The notes under the pieces are model-generated. The model was not told the origin of the DNA, ran no database searches, and saw only the letters and a program-made list of their open reading frames with translations. Positions 43,918 to 52,361 of a stretch of 64,000 nt of DNA are shown here, in pieces. The stretch is taken from positions 1-64,000 of the forward strand of contig NZ_FOAP01000005.1 in NCBI RefSeq assembly GCF_900109545.1, in the 5' to 3' direction. A program made the position numbers and the translations under genes. Source of the stretch: Stigmatella aurantiaca. GTDB taxonomy: Bacteria > Myxococcota > Myxococcia > Myxococcales > Myxococcaceae. The first letter of the stretch is position 1; every line of letters begins with the position of its first letter.

Positions 43918-46008
43918 CTACGCCTGCTGTCCTGCCAAGGATCTTTCCAAGAGCGGCACCCCACAGCGCTCCAAAAAAGCGGCGGTCCGGTCAAGACGGC
44001 CTGGCTCCCGCGTCGGATCATCCGCACTGCCAGGAGGCACCCAAACCACCAGTCCCTCCCGGGCCCGGGTTAACAAAACCCGGTACTTGTTCAGCAGATA
44101 CTGCTGAGCCGTCTCGCGGTTCACCCGCCTCCAGCCATTGCCCTTGAAGGTACGCATGTCCCACGCCAGGCGAGACTCCTGAACGGTCAGATCATCTCCC
44201 CAGCACAAGCCCACGTAGTCCAGCTCCAACCCTTGGCACTTGAACTCTGTCATCGCGACTTCCAAGCAATGGGAGGAACGAACGTCACTTGCCCCGTCTA
44301 GAAACCAGTTCTCCACAGGAAACGCATCGAGGAAACCAGGGGTCAGCTCCAGCCCGTAAGCGCGGTGCCTGAGACTGCCAGAGCTCGCCAAGAGCCCAGG
44401 CCTGCGGTCGCCACGGCAAGAATCCTTGAGCCACGCACGTGCAACGGACAAGTCCCGCGTGAGCGCCATCCGGAAGCCGGAGATCTCCTGAATGGCACGG
44501 CGAGCCCTCTCTTCATCCAGCGTCAGCACCGCGTTCACCCATTCTGCGATGCGCTGAGCGCGGGGGCTCCGGACGCTGACCGACAGGTGCATGCTGGGAA
44601 CGGAAACCACCTGCAGGTGCGGCGGGGGCTCTGCGTCGAACAGGAAGTGCTGTGCCACCGCAGTCCCTCCCGACAAGACCTCGGGAGACACCACCACCCG
44701 CCACGGGACAGGGGATGCCTTGAGCGCACGGCCCCATTCCTCCAATCCCGCCTCTCCGCTGTGAATCTCTTGTCCGCCCCCGACGAGCGCGATGACCACG
44801 CACCAATGGGGCACCCGGGCCATGCTCTCCAAGACCATGGCCGGCTCGGACTGCTGAACGTCCTTATGCCGGGAGCCGACCTTGTCCGCATGCCAAGCCC
44901 TTTGGGCCTCGTCAAAGACGATGACGTGCTCGTGCGGATAACTGCTGCGGTTCTTGACCCCGTATTCCTCAATGAACTCGTGAACGTTCTGAATGAGCAA
45001 CTCGGACTTCCGCTCCAGCTCTCCACGCCGCACTCCCCGCCGAAGCTGGTTGCGGACAATCGCCTCGCGCAAGACCCGGACCAAGGGGCCGTTGCCTGAC
45101 ATGAACGCAGCGTGCCCCTCCGTTCCCCCGGACACGGACGGCTCATGGACAGCAGCCAACCCCGCGAGCGTCTTGCCCGCGCCTGGAACGCCCGTCACGA
45201 AACAGATGGTCCGCAGCGACTGTGCCTGGGCAGCGCGTGACTCTGCGGCAAGCGCATCCACCGTGGCCGTCAGGTTGTCTGCATAGGCATGCGAGAGGTT
45301 CCGGACCGTGTTCCCCGCGAAGAGGTGCTGGACCGCCTCTACAATGGTCGGCGTGGGACGGTACGAGGAGGCCTCCCACTCCGCCGCATCAATGGGCGAG
45401 GCCTCCGCTCTGGCGGCCTGCAGCGCAACCCTCAGCACGGTGTGCGGCAACGTCTTCTGGTTGGCGTGATGCACTTGAAAAGTGCTGTCCCAAGAACGTC
45501 CCTCCGAAGGCGCAGGAGCTTCTGTCGCCACGAGGATGGGGACGATAGGGCGGCCACGGCTGGCCTCATGGAAATCACGCAGGTCCAGCGCATAGTCCTC
45601 GGCCTGCCACATGTCAGAGCGGGCGAAGCGTTTCGCGCCTACCTTGAACTCCAGAACCAGGATCACGGTTCCAGCAAGGATGACGGCATCGATCCGCTTC
45701 TGCCGGCGAGGGATGGGGTACTCCAGCAACAAGGTCCATTCTGCCGCTGCAGGGTGCTTGGACATCAGGAGGGGCAGCGCTTCGGCAAGAATGCTGAACG
45801 ACTCTCTCCAGGTCCGGAATTGCTCCGTGTACTGCGTCACAAACCCGCTTGCCTCGACCCCCGCGCTGAGCTGGCCAAGCTTTTCTTCGTCGCTGGTCTT
45901 CCCGTAGTCCCTGAGCTGAACACGGAGCCAGGCCCTTGGCTGGAGCGCAGGACTGCTGATGGTTTCCGAACTTGGACCAGGAGAGCGTGCCAACGAAGAG
46001 CCTTCCAT
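43918..46008 (-). CDS. DUF2075-type helicase fused to a PD-(D/E)xK-like nuclease domain
   Basis: A 696-residue protein. The N-terminal 250 residues contain KRIDAVILAGTVILVLEFKV, whose Asp and E-x-K fit a restriction-endonuclease-like site. An SF1-type P-loop ATPase follows: Walker A GVPGAGKT, Walker B VIVFDEAQRAW, LVGGGQEIHSGE in the motif III region, and NKYRVLLTRAREGLVVW like motif VI of UvrD-type helicases. Third codon positions are less GC-rich than in all neighbours, a sign of later acquisition. Similar proteins occur singly in defence-rich regions, so an anti-phage role is possible. No helper gene is seen. The start at ATG 46008 lacks a ribosome binding site and is uncertain. Confidence 0.75.
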   Translation of the reverse strand: MEGSSLARSPGPSSETISSPALQPRAWLRVQLRDYGKTSDEEKLGQLSAGVEASGFVTQYTEQFRTWRESFSILAEALPLLMSKHPAAAEWTLLLEYPIPRRQKRIDAVILAGTVILVLEFKVGAKRFARSDMWQAEDYALDLRDFHEASRGRPIVPILVATEAPAPSEGRSWDSTFQVHHANQKTLPHTVLRVALQAARAEASPIDAAEWEASSYRPTPTIVEAVQHLFAGNTVRNLSHAYADNLTATVDALAAESRAAQAQSLRTICFVTGVPGAGKTLAGLAAVHEPSVSGGTEGHAAFMSGNGPLVRVLREAIVRNQLRRGVRRGELERKSELLIQNVHEFIEEYGVKNRSSYPHEHVIVFDEAQRAWHADKVGSRHKDVQQSEPAMVLESMARVPHWCVVIALVGGGQEIHSGEAGLEEWGRALKASPVPWRVVVSPEVLSGGTAVAQHFLFDAEPPPHLQVVSVPSMHLSVSVRSPRAQRIAEWVNAVLTLDEERARRAIQEISGFRMALTRDLSVARAWLKDSCRGDRRPGLLASSGSLRHRAYGLELTPGFLDAFPVENWFLDGASDVRSSHCLEVAMTEFKCQGLELDYVGLCWGDDLTVQESRLAWDMRTFKGNGWRRVNRETAQQYLLNKYRVLLTRAREGLVVWVPPGSADDPTREPGRLDRTAAFLERCGVPLLERSLAGQQA

Positions 46009-46052
46009 GAGGAGAACTGCCCCATCCTACCTTCGGCGGGGTGCTCCCATGC

Positions 46053-47147
46053 CTACTTCACCGCGAACCCCAGAAGGCGCTCGAACACCCAGGGCGAGCG
46101 GCCGAGCCAGCGCACCACGGGCGCGCGCAGGCGGGGCCGCCGCGCGAGCACCAGCAGGGCCCGGGCCATCCACGCGTACTTGCGGAAGGCGCGCTGGAAG
46201 GTGCGCTCGTAGGGCAGCAACACTTCACGCGAGGCCCCCTTCACCAGCGCCTCCGGCAAGAGCTGCCCCAGCGCCTCCGCACAGGTGAAGGCCAGGGAGA
46301 GCCCCTCGCCTGTCACCGCGTCCACGTAGCCCGCCGCATCCCCCACCAGGGCGAAGCGGTCCGCCACGCGCGCCCGCGCCGAGCGCTCCAGCGGCCCCGC
46401 CCCTCGCACCTTCGAATCCGGCTCCGCCGCGCCCAGCCTCGCGTGGAGGGTGGGAAAGTGGGCGAGCAGTTCTTCGAAGGACACATGCTCCAGCGCGCCG
46501 TTCTCCCACAGGAACGCGAGTCCGACCCGCTGCGCCCCCGCGGGCGTTACATAGGCCTCCACGCCCGAGGCGAAGTGCACCTCCACGAAGGGCGTCCACG
46601 GGGCCACCTTGAAGTGCTGCCGCATTCCGAAGCGCTGGGGCCCCCTGACCGTCCCTTCCAAGCCTTCCGCGCGCCGCAAGGGCGAGCCCAGCCCATCCGC
46701 CCCCACGAGGAACCGGGCCTCGATTCGCCCCTCGGAGGTCTCCAGCACCATGCCCGTGCCGGTGCGCCGGTGGCCCTGCACCACGGTCCGCTCCCGAAGC
46801 TCCACCCCCACCGCGCGGGCCCGCTCGCCCAGCGCGGAGGCCAGCGCCACGCGCCGCACGCCCAGCCCCCCCGGCGCCGGCAACACCCCCTCCGCCGTGC
46901 TGCCATCCTCCTGCACGTAGCGGATGCCCACGAAAGGCGAACACCCCTGCCCGTCCAGCAACGCCCGGGCCCCCAGCCGCTCCAGCACCTCCAGCCCCGC
47001 GGGCATCAGGCCCTCGCCACAGGCCTTGTCCACCGGCAGCGCGCCCCGCTCCACCACCACCGTGGACAGCCCTCGCTGGGCCGCGGTGATGGCCACCGCC
47101 AGCCCCGCAGGGCCCCCCCCGGCGATGGCGACATCGTACGGCTTCAT
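46053..47147 (-). CDS. FAD-dependent oxidoreductase (geranylgeranyl reductase/hydroxylase type)
   Basis: A 364-residue flavoprotein: N-terminal dinucleotide site VAIAGGGPAGLAVA, acidic end of strand 2 (VVVERG), GEGLMPAGLEVL in the substrate region, FLVGADGLGSPLRR and the second FAD motif FALVGDAAGYVDAVTGEG. It belongs to the family that contains geranylgeranyl reductases and aromatic hydroxylases, including SrsC, which hydroxylates alkylresorcinols in Streptomyces griseus. Its ATG overlaps the acyl-AMP ligase stop (ATGA). By context it modifies the polyketide ring made by the type III synthase. Confidence 0.85.
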   Translation of the reverse strand: MKPYDVAIAGGGPAGLAVAITAAQRGLSTVVVERGALPVDKACGEGLMPAGLEVLERLGARALLDGQGCSPFVGIRYVQEDGSTAEGVLPAPGGLGVRRVALASALGERARAVGVELRERTVVQGHRRTGTGMVLETSEGRIEARFLVGADGLGSPLRRAEGLEGTVRGPQRFGMRQHFKVAPWTPFVEVHFASGVEAYVTPAGAQRVGLAFLWENGALEHVSFEELLAHFPTLHARLGAAEPDSKVRGAGPLERSARARVADRFALVGDAAGYVDAVTGEGLSLAFTCAEALGQLLPEALVKGASREVLLPYERTFQRAFRKYAWMARALLVLARRPRLRAPVVRWLGRSPWVFERLLGFAVK

Positions 47148-48901
47148 CCCTCCCGCCCCGTCCGGGCCAGGGCCCAGGCCCCCTTCGCCATCTCCACCAT
47201 GAGGCTCACCGGCCCCGTCTTCTTCGGCGCCACCAGCTCCCCCGCGAGGAACTGCCGCAGCGCATCGCTCCGGCGCAGCTTGCCGCTGGAGGTGCGCGGC
47301 AGGGTGCCCGGCGTCAACAGCCGCACCGTGTGCGGACGGATCCCCGTGCCCTGAGCGATCGCGGCGCTCACCTGCTCCTCCACCGCCCCATCGTTCTCGG
47401 CCGGGCCCGCGCGCTCGGCGAGGATGAGCAGCGCCTCGTCCTCACCGCCCGCAGGGGTGAAGCCCAGCGCCACCGCGCAGCCCACGCGCACCCCGTCCAC
47501 GGCCTGCATGCACTCCTCGAAGGCCTGTGGCGCATGGTTGGCCCCCCGGATGATCACCAGGTCCTTCGCCCGGCCGGTGAGGAACAGCTCACCATCCGCC
47601 ACGAACCCCTGGTCTCCCGTGTCCAACCACCCATCGGTCCCCAGGGCCCGCGCGGTGGCCTCGCCATCCCCGTGGTAGCCCTTCATCAACGAGGGCCCCC
47701 GCGCGTAGACGCGCCCCACGTGCAGCTCGGGCAGCGCGTGGCCCCGCTCATCGCGGACCGCCACCTCGAAGCCCGGCACCGGGCTGCCCACGGACACCAG
47801 CTCCCGCTCGCCCTCCACCACCCGGCCCTCCCGCGCCAGCACGCCCGCGTCCACGCTCCGCGAGCGCAGCCCCCGGCCACTCGGCGGGAAGGTGACGGCC
47901 AGCGCCGCCTCGGACAGCCCGTAGACGGGCCGCAGCGCCTCCGCGGAGAAGCCATGGCGGGCAAAGCGCGACACGAAGCGGCGCAACGTCTCCGCGGAGA
48001 CAGGCTCCGCGCCATTGAGCGCATGCTTCCAGCCCGACAGGTCCACCCCCTGCAGATCCTCATCCTTCACCCGCTTGAGGCACAGGCCATAGGCGAAGTT
48101 GGGCGCGGGCGAGACGAACCCCTTGTGCCGGGAGAGCGCCCGGAGCCACAGCGCGGGCCGCGCGAGGAAGACCTCGGGCGGCAACAGCACGAGGTTGCCC
48201 GGGTAATACAGCGCCGAGAGCAGACAGCCGATGAGGCCCATGTCGTGGTACAGCGGCAGCCACGAGACGCCCACGGGCACCTCCCCCGGACGCGGAGGAA
48301 GCGAGGCCTCGAGCGCGGCCACCTGCGCCATCAGGGCCGCGTGGGTGAGCACCACCGGCTTGGGGGCCACCGTGGAACCCGAGGAGAACTGGATGAGGCC
48401 CGGGGCCTGCGGGGACACGGCACGCACGGGCAGCGCCTCGCCGTGGGACACCTCCTCCACCGTCCGGCACCCGAACCTCGGGCGCGCCGCCTCCACCGAG
48501 GCGCCCAGGAGCAGCTTCAGCCGCGTCTCGGTGAGCACCAGCACCGCCCCCGAGACGCTCAGCATGCGCGCCGTGGCCCGGTGGTACTCCTCCATCCGCC
48601 CCAACCGCACGGGCGGGTAGAGCGGCACGGGCACCGCGCCGGCCAGCAGCACGCCAAAGAAGGCATCCATGAAGCCCGGAGAGGTCGGCAAGAGGATCGC
48701 CACGGTCTCCCCCGGCGCCACCCCCAGGCGTTGCAACCCCGCGGCCGTCTGCCGGGCCCGGCGGTACACCTCGGCCCACGGCATCGCCACCTCGCGCTCG
48801 GCGGCATCCACGAAGGTGAGCCCCAGCGCCGTGCGCGCCGTGGCCTCGAGCATCTCCGGCACGGTGGCGTACTTCACCGGGGGCAAGGCCGGGCCCTTCA
48901 T
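47144..48901 (-). CDS. fatty acyl-AMP ligase (FAAL)
   Basis: A 585-residue adenylate-forming enzyme. The P-loop-like motif reads LIQFSSGSTVAPKPVVLTH, followed by SWLPLYHDMGLIG, PVYGLSEAALAV, GWLDTGDQGFV, GRAKDLVIIRG and the late Lys in LPRTSSGKLRRS. The block order and the insert after SEAALAVTF match fatty acyl-AMP ligases, which hand acyl groups to an acyl carrier protein and not to CoA. The ACP gene lies just upstream with a four-base overlap (ATGA). It probably loads the starter fatty acid for the type III polyketide synthase. Confidence 0.9.
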   Translation of the reverse strand: MKGPALPPVKYATVPEMLEATARTALGLTFVDAAEREVAMPWAEVYRRARQTAAGLQRLGVAPGETVAILLPTSPGFMDAFFGVLLAGAVPVPLYPPVRLGRMEEYHRATARMLSVSGAVLVLTETRLKLLLGASVEAARPRFGCRTVEEVSHGEALPVRAVSPQAPGLIQFSSGSTVAPKPVVLTHAALMAQVAALEASLPPRPGEVPVGVSWLPLYHDMGLIGCLLSALYYPGNLVLLPPEVFLARPALWLRALSRHKGFVSPAPNFAYGLCLKRVKDEDLQGVDLSGWKHALNGAEPVSAETLRRFVSRFARHGFSAEALRPVYGLSEAALAVTFPPSGRGLRSRSVDAGVLAREGRVVEGERELVSVGSPVPGFEVAVRDERGHALPELHVGRVYARGPSLMKGYHGDGEATARALGTDGWLDTGDQGFVADGELFLTGRAKDLVIIRGANHAPQAFEECMQAVDGVRVGCAVALGFTPAGGEDEALLILAERAGPAENDGAVEEQVSAAIAQGTGIRPHTVRLLTPGTLPRTSSGKLRRSDALRQFLAGELVAPKKTGPVSLMVEMAKGAWALARTGREG

Positions 48902-49164
48902 GGCCGGCCCCCCACCGAGGCATTCACCCGCGTGGCCACCAGCCGGGCCAGATCCGCCACGGTGTGCAGCCCCGCCGCGTCCTCCTCGGACAGCTTCACG
49001 CGGAAGCGGTTCTCCAGCCCCACCGCCATCACCGTCAGCCCCAGGCTGTCGAGCTGCAGGTCCTTCAGCAAGTCGTGGCCGGGCTCCACGGGGCCCTTCC
49101 ACTCCAGCTCCTCGAGGGCGATGCGGCGGATCTCCCCCACGACTTCTTGTTCCAGCTCAACCAC
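48898..49164 (-). CDS. acyl carrier protein
   Basis: An 88-residue ACP, with the phosphopantetheine Ser in LLKDLQLDSLGLTVMAV and the following helix GLENRFRVKLSEEDAAGLH. The start is GTG 49164 with AGAGGTGCGCC upstream; a longer reading would add an Arg-rich N-terminus not found in ACPs. It overlaps the methyltransferase gene by eight bases and the ligase gene by four, so the three are translated together. It should carry the fatty acyl starter from the ligase to the polyketide synthase. Confidence 0.9.
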   Translation of the reverse strand: MVELEQEVVGEIRRIALEELEWKGPVEPGHDLLKDLQLDSLGLTVMAVGLENRFRVKLSEEDAAGLHTVADLARLVATRVNASVGGRP

Positions 49165-49732
49165 GGCGCACCTCTGGGATGAAGCGGGGATGGTGAACGA
49201 ACGCCTGCGCGTACACCTCGCCAAGTGCCTGCTCCTCGGCCCGGATGCGCACGTACAGCAGCGCGGCGTTGCCCAGGGTGAACACCACGGCCGTCCCCCA
49301 GGCTCCGTGGATGAGCGGCACCGCGAGCAGTTCCAGCACCACCGCCACGTAGTTGGGATGGCGCAGGAAGCGGTACGGCCCCCCCGTCACCGGCGCCAGC
49401 CCCGGGATGACGATGATGCGCGAGTTCCACCGGTCCCCGAGCGTGGTGATGGCCCAGTAGCGCAGCGCCTGGGCCAGCACCGCCGCCCCCAGCGCCCCCC
49501 ACCCCAGCGCGCCCGGGAAGGGCCGGTCCAGGAGAAGCACCTCCGCCAGGCACGACACGAGAAACAGCGAGTGGAACACCACCATCACCCGGTAGTGGCC
49601 CTGCCCGCGTTCGACTCCGCCCCGGGCGAAGGCGCGCGCGGCGTTGCGCTTCGAGAGCACCAGCTCGACGAGCCGCTCGGCGCCCAGCAGGCCCATGTAG
49701 CCCAGGAACACCGCCTGTGTGGGGCTCACCAT
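49157..49732 (-). CDS. isoprenylcysteine carboxyl methyltransferase-family membrane enzyme
   Basis: A 191-residue protein with about four transmembrane helices. The C-terminal SAM site shows GGPYRFLRHPNYVAVVLEL (the RHPxY motif of ICMT/phospholipid methyltransferases) followed by RIRAEEQALGEVYA. Members paired with type III polyketide synthases (BpsB of Bacillus, SrsB of Streptomyces) O-methylate alkylpyrones or alkylresorcinols. Its ATG 49732 overlaps the synthase stop by seven bases. The same role is inferred here. Confidence 0.88.
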   Translation of the reverse strand: MVSPTQAVFLGYMGLLGAERLVELVLSKRNAARAFARGGVERGQGHYRVMVVFHSLFLVSCLAEVLLLDRPFPGALGWGALGAAVLAQALRYWAITTLGDRWNSRIIVIPGLAPVTGGPYRFLRHPNYVAVVLELLAVPLIHGAWGTAVVFTLGNAALLYVRIRAEEQALGEVYAQAFVHHPRFIPEVRRG

Positions 49733-50811
49733 CGCAGCAGCACCAGCTCCGAGCAGAAGCCCGGCCCCATCGCCATCACCACCCCCCAGTCGCCCTCCTG
49801 GGGCTCCGGGGACTCCAGCGTCTCGCCCAGCACGAAGAGCACCGAGGAGGAGGAGAGGTTGCCCACCTCCTTCAAGGACGCCCACGAGCGCGCGATGGCC
49901 CCCGCGGGCAACTCCAGGCTCTCCTCGAACGCCTGGAGCACCTTGGGCCCGCCGGTATGGGCCACCCAGTGCCGGATGTCCGCGCGGCGCAGCCGGTGCG
50001 CGGCGAGGAAGGCGTCCACGTTGCCGCGGATGTGCTCCTTCACGAGCTGGGGCACCTTCGCCGACAGCACCACCTTGAAGCCCGTGTCGACGATGTCCCA
50101 GCCCATGATGCGCTCGGTGTCCGGATAGAGCACCGACTGGGAGGCCACCACGCGGGGCGCGCGCTGCCGCGCCGCCGCCTCGGCGCCCTGCAGCACCACG
50201 CACGCGGCCCCATCCCCGAAGAGCCCCGAGGCGATGATGTTGGGAATGGACAGGTCCTCGCGCTGGAGCGTCAGCGAGCACAGCTCCACCGAGAGCACCA
50301 CCGCGGTGTGGCCCGGAAAGGCGCGCAGGTAATCGGCCGCCCGGGCCAGCCCCGCCGCGCCCGCCACGCACCCCAGCCCGAAGATGGGGGTGCGCTTGAC
50401 GTCGGAGCGGAACCCCAGCTGGTTGGCCAACCGCACCTCGATGCTGGGCGTGGCCAGCCCCGTCACCGTCACGAAGAAGATGTGGTCGATGTCCCGGGGC
50501 CCCAGCCCCGCCTTCTCCAGCGCCTGGAGCACCACCTTCCCGCCCAGCTCCACCGCGCAGCGGATCCACGCGTCATTGCGCTGCTGGAAGGTGGTGAGCG
50601 CCGGGTACTCCGCCAGCGGAAGCGCCAGCGAGCGGCCCGAGACGCTCACCGCGCGGTGCAGGTCCTCCAGCCGCTCGAGGTTGAAGTGCTTCTGGGCCCA
50701 CAGGGCGCGCAAGGAGCCGATGAGCTCCTCCTGGGAGGCGTAGTGCGGAGGAAGGCCCCGCCCGACCGCGCGGAGAAAGGGAATCGAGGCCTGAGAAGGA
50801 ACACTGGACAT
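49726..50811 (-). CDS. type III polyketide synthase (alkylresorcinol/alkylpyrone synthase type)
   Basis: A 361-residue chalcone-synthase-fold enzyme. The catalytic triad is visible: Cys148 in PIFGLGCVAGAAG, His285 in WVAHTGGPKVL and Asn318 in KEVGNLSSSS. It should extend a long acyl starter with malonyl-CoA and cyclise it to a resorcinol or pyrone lipid. ATG 50811 follows GGAAGCCCC. It leads a five-gene set (methyltransferase, ACP, FAAL, flavoprotein) in which every junction overlaps, and it is divergent from a MarR gene. M. xanthus is known to make alkylpyrones with the type III enzyme FtpA; whether this is its orthologue I cannot tell. Confidence 0.92.
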   Translation of the reverse strand: MSSVPSQASIPFLRAVGRGLPPHYASQEELIGSLRALWAQKHFNLERLEDLHRAVSVSGRSLALPLAEYPALTTFQQRNDAWIRCAVELGGKVVLQALEKAGLGPRDIDHIFFVTVTGLATPSIEVRLANQLGFRSDVKRTPIFGLGCVAGAAGLARAADYLRAFPGHTAVVLSVELCSLTLQREDLSIPNIIASGLFGDGAACVVLQGAEAAARQRAPRVVASQSVLYPDTERIMGWDIVDTGFKVVLSAKVPQLVKEHIRGNVDAFLAAHRLRRADIRHWVAHTGGPKVLQAFEESLELPAGAIARSWASLKEVGNLSSSSVLFVLGETLESPEPQEGDWGVVMAMGPGFCSELVLLRW

Positions 50812-50977
50812 GGGGCTTCCACGAAAGGGGGAACCGCTGACGCACAAGGACAACACCACCCGAGGCCCCGCGCCCCAGGGCGCCTCCCTCCGATGTCCTC
50901 AGGAAGACAGACGATTCGCCCGCGCTGTCCTCCTCCCAGGGAGGGCAAGGAGGCGTAGCGGCGCTCCGGCGAATCCG

Positions 50978-51006
50978 TTGACCCGGCCGGGGGTGACCGA
51001 TAGATC
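50978..51006 (+). promoter_or_regulatory. possible sigma-70-type promoter of the MarR gene
   Basis: TTGACC (50978-50983), a 17-base spacer and TAGATC (51001-51006) give a good -35 and a weak -10. Transcription would begin near 51013, inside the 13-base palindrome, favouring autoregulation. Confidence 0.35.
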
Positions 51007-51012
51007 TGAAAC

Positions 51013-51025
51013 TCCGTGTCACGGA
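51013..51025. promoter_or_regulatory. 13-base palindrome, possible MarR operator
   Basis: TCCGTGTCACGGA is a perfect inverted repeat with one central base, in the divergent region between the MarR gene and the polyketide cluster. It overlaps the GTG at 51016. If it is an operator, the MarR gene more likely starts at GTG 51061. Confidence 0.4.
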
Positions 51026-51525
51026 ATATCCCCATTCCAGAGGAGGCACCCGCCAACGGTGTGTCGCGGCTTCTCCAGCTCATGTACACGCTGGGCCGCC
51101 GCCACTCGCTGAGAGACCCGATCGCGGGGCTCTGCGAGCGCTTCCAGTTCACGCCGCCCCAGGTCCACACCCTGCTGTGGCTGGGCCAGGACGGCGCGCT
51201 CACCATGGGGGAGCTGGCCCGGCGGCTGGGCATCACGGAGAAGACGGTGACGGGGGTCGTCGATCGCCTCGAGCGCGAGGGCCACCTTCAGCGCGAGCGC
51301 GTCAACGAGGACCGCCGCATCGTCCGCTGCCGCCTCACCACCGCCGGCCAGGAGACCTCCCAGCAACTGCACCTGCTGGTGAATGAAGCCCTGGCGAACC
51401 TGCTGGACATCCTGGATGGCACCGAGCGCAAGGCGCTCTTCCGCATCATCGAGAAGCTCATCCGGCGGCTGGATGCCTCCCCTCCTCCCAAGGAGGACGA
51501 GGCGCCGCCCGAGGACTCAACGTAA
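51016..51525 (+). CDS. MarR-family transcription regulator
   Basis: A MarR regulator of up to 169 residues. Winged-helix signature: FTPPQVHTLLWL, LTMGELARRLGITEKTVTGV (recognition helix), DRLEREGHLQRERVNEDRR and VRCRLTTAGQE. The start is either GTG 51016 (no ribosome binding site) or GTG 51061, with GAGGAGG 14 bases ahead and a family-typical length of 154 residues. It is divergent from the type III polyketide operon and probably controls it. Its end overlaps the convergent YdcF-like gene by 9 bases. Confidence 0.9.
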   Translation: MSRNIPIPEEAPANGVSRLLQLMYTLGRRHSLRDPIAGLCERFQFTPPQVHTLLWLGQDGALTMGELARRLGITEKTVTGVVDRLEREGHLQRERVNEDRRIVRCRLTTAGQETSQQLHLLVNEALANLLDILDGTERKALFRIIEKLIRRLDASPPPKEDEAPPEDST

Positions 51526-52146
51526 GGGGCTCCGGGCCAGCAGCACCCGGGGATGCGCCAGCAGCGCGAAGGCCTCCCGCACCGTCCAATAGAAGCGGTC
51601 CACGGCATCCAGGCGCCCGGCGAGGGGCGCGGGGCTGGTGGCCACCTCCCACCCCTGGAGCCGGAAGTACTGGCGCGCGCGCAGCAGGTGGTACGCATCG
51701 GAGACGACCACCACGCGCCCGGCCCCCAGCCGCCGGAGCACCTCGGCGCTGAAGCGCGCGTTCTGCGCCGTGGAGTGGCTCTGCTCCTCCAGGAGACAGG
51801 CCTCCGCGGGCACCCCGAGCCGCACCGCCAGCGCGCGCATGACCTGGGCCTCCGACGGGGGATGCAGCCCGATGCCCCCGGAGAACAGCAGCCGGGGCGC
51901 CAGGCCCTGCTGGTAGAGCGCCACCGCCTTCTCCACCCGGGCCTGCAACGCGCCCGAGGCAACGCCCCCTGCCAGCACCCGCGCCCCCAGCACCACCAGC
52001 ACATCCGCCGGGACCGCGCCTTCCCGCCGGCCAAAGCGGCCCACGTGCCAGGCCAGCCCGAACACCCCGCACGTCACCGCCCCGCCCAGGACGAGGAGAA
52101 GGCGCCGCAGCGCACCCGCGCGCGCGCGGAGGGAAGAAGGCGTCAT
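51517..52146 (-). CDS. YdcF/DUF218 family membrane protein
   Basis: A 209-residue protein with one N-terminal helix (RLLLVLGGAVTCGVFGLAW) and a DUF218 domain: VLVVLGARVLAGG, LLFSGGIG, EEQSHSTAQNARFSAEVL and VVVVSDAYHLLRARQYF. The family includes SanA, ElyC and YdcF, implicated in envelope integrity, without a settled reaction. ATG 52146 sits downstream of GGGGCGGGC. It shows no obvious functional tie to its neighbours. Confidence 0.87.
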   Translation of the reverse strand: MTPSSLRARAGALRRLLLVLGGAVTCGVFGLAWHVGRFGRREGAVPADVLVVLGARVLAGGVASGALQARVEKAVALYQQGLAPRLLFSGGIGLHPPSEAQVMRALAVRLGVPAEACLLEEQSHSTAQNARFSAEVLRRLGAGRVVVVSDAYHLLRARQYFRLQGWEVATSPAPLAGRLDAVDRFYWTVREAFALLAHPRVLLARSPLR

Positions 52147-52204
52147 GCCCGCCCCAGGGTAGGCGCCCCGCGCCCGCCCCTCACGGGGATTCGCTCCCCA
52201 AGGC

Positions 52205-52230
52205 ACAGGTAGGCCCACGGCCTACCCTGT
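52205..52230. promoter_or_regulatory. inverted repeat upstream of the pilin operon
   Basis: ACAGGTAGGCC (52205-52215) and GGCCTACCCTGT (52219-52230) pair with one unpaired base around a 3-base loop. It lies in the 259-base region between divergent ydcF-like and fimU genes and follows no stop codon, so an operator or leader structure is more likely than a terminator. Confidence 0.35.
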
Positions 52231-52254
52231 CGCCCCATGTCGGGGAACCGGGTG

Positions 52255-52283
52255 CGCAAACTTTGCGGAGCGCAAACTTTGCG
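52255..52283. promoter_or_regulatory. two identical tandem palindromes upstream of the minor-pilin operon
   Basis: CGCAAACTTTGCG occurs at 52255-52267 and again at 52271-52283, each a perfect palindrome around one central base, with a 16-base period. They lie about 80-107 bases upstream of the sigma-54-type promoter match, where activator (enhancer-binding) sites are expected. Confidence 0.55.
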
Positions 52284-52361
52284 GCGTGCAGCCGGTGTCC
52301 ACCGTCGAGCAGCCCAGGGATCAAGCGCTGTGATTCCGGTGGCTTGCCGCCTTCACGGGCA

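Noticed and set aside
40591-44073. Open frame of about 1160 codons opposite the hybrid histidine kinase
   Set aside because: The complementary strand encodes PAS, GAF, kinase and receiver motifs; this frame has no domain and a Gly/Gln/Arg/His-rich composition typical of antisense shadows.
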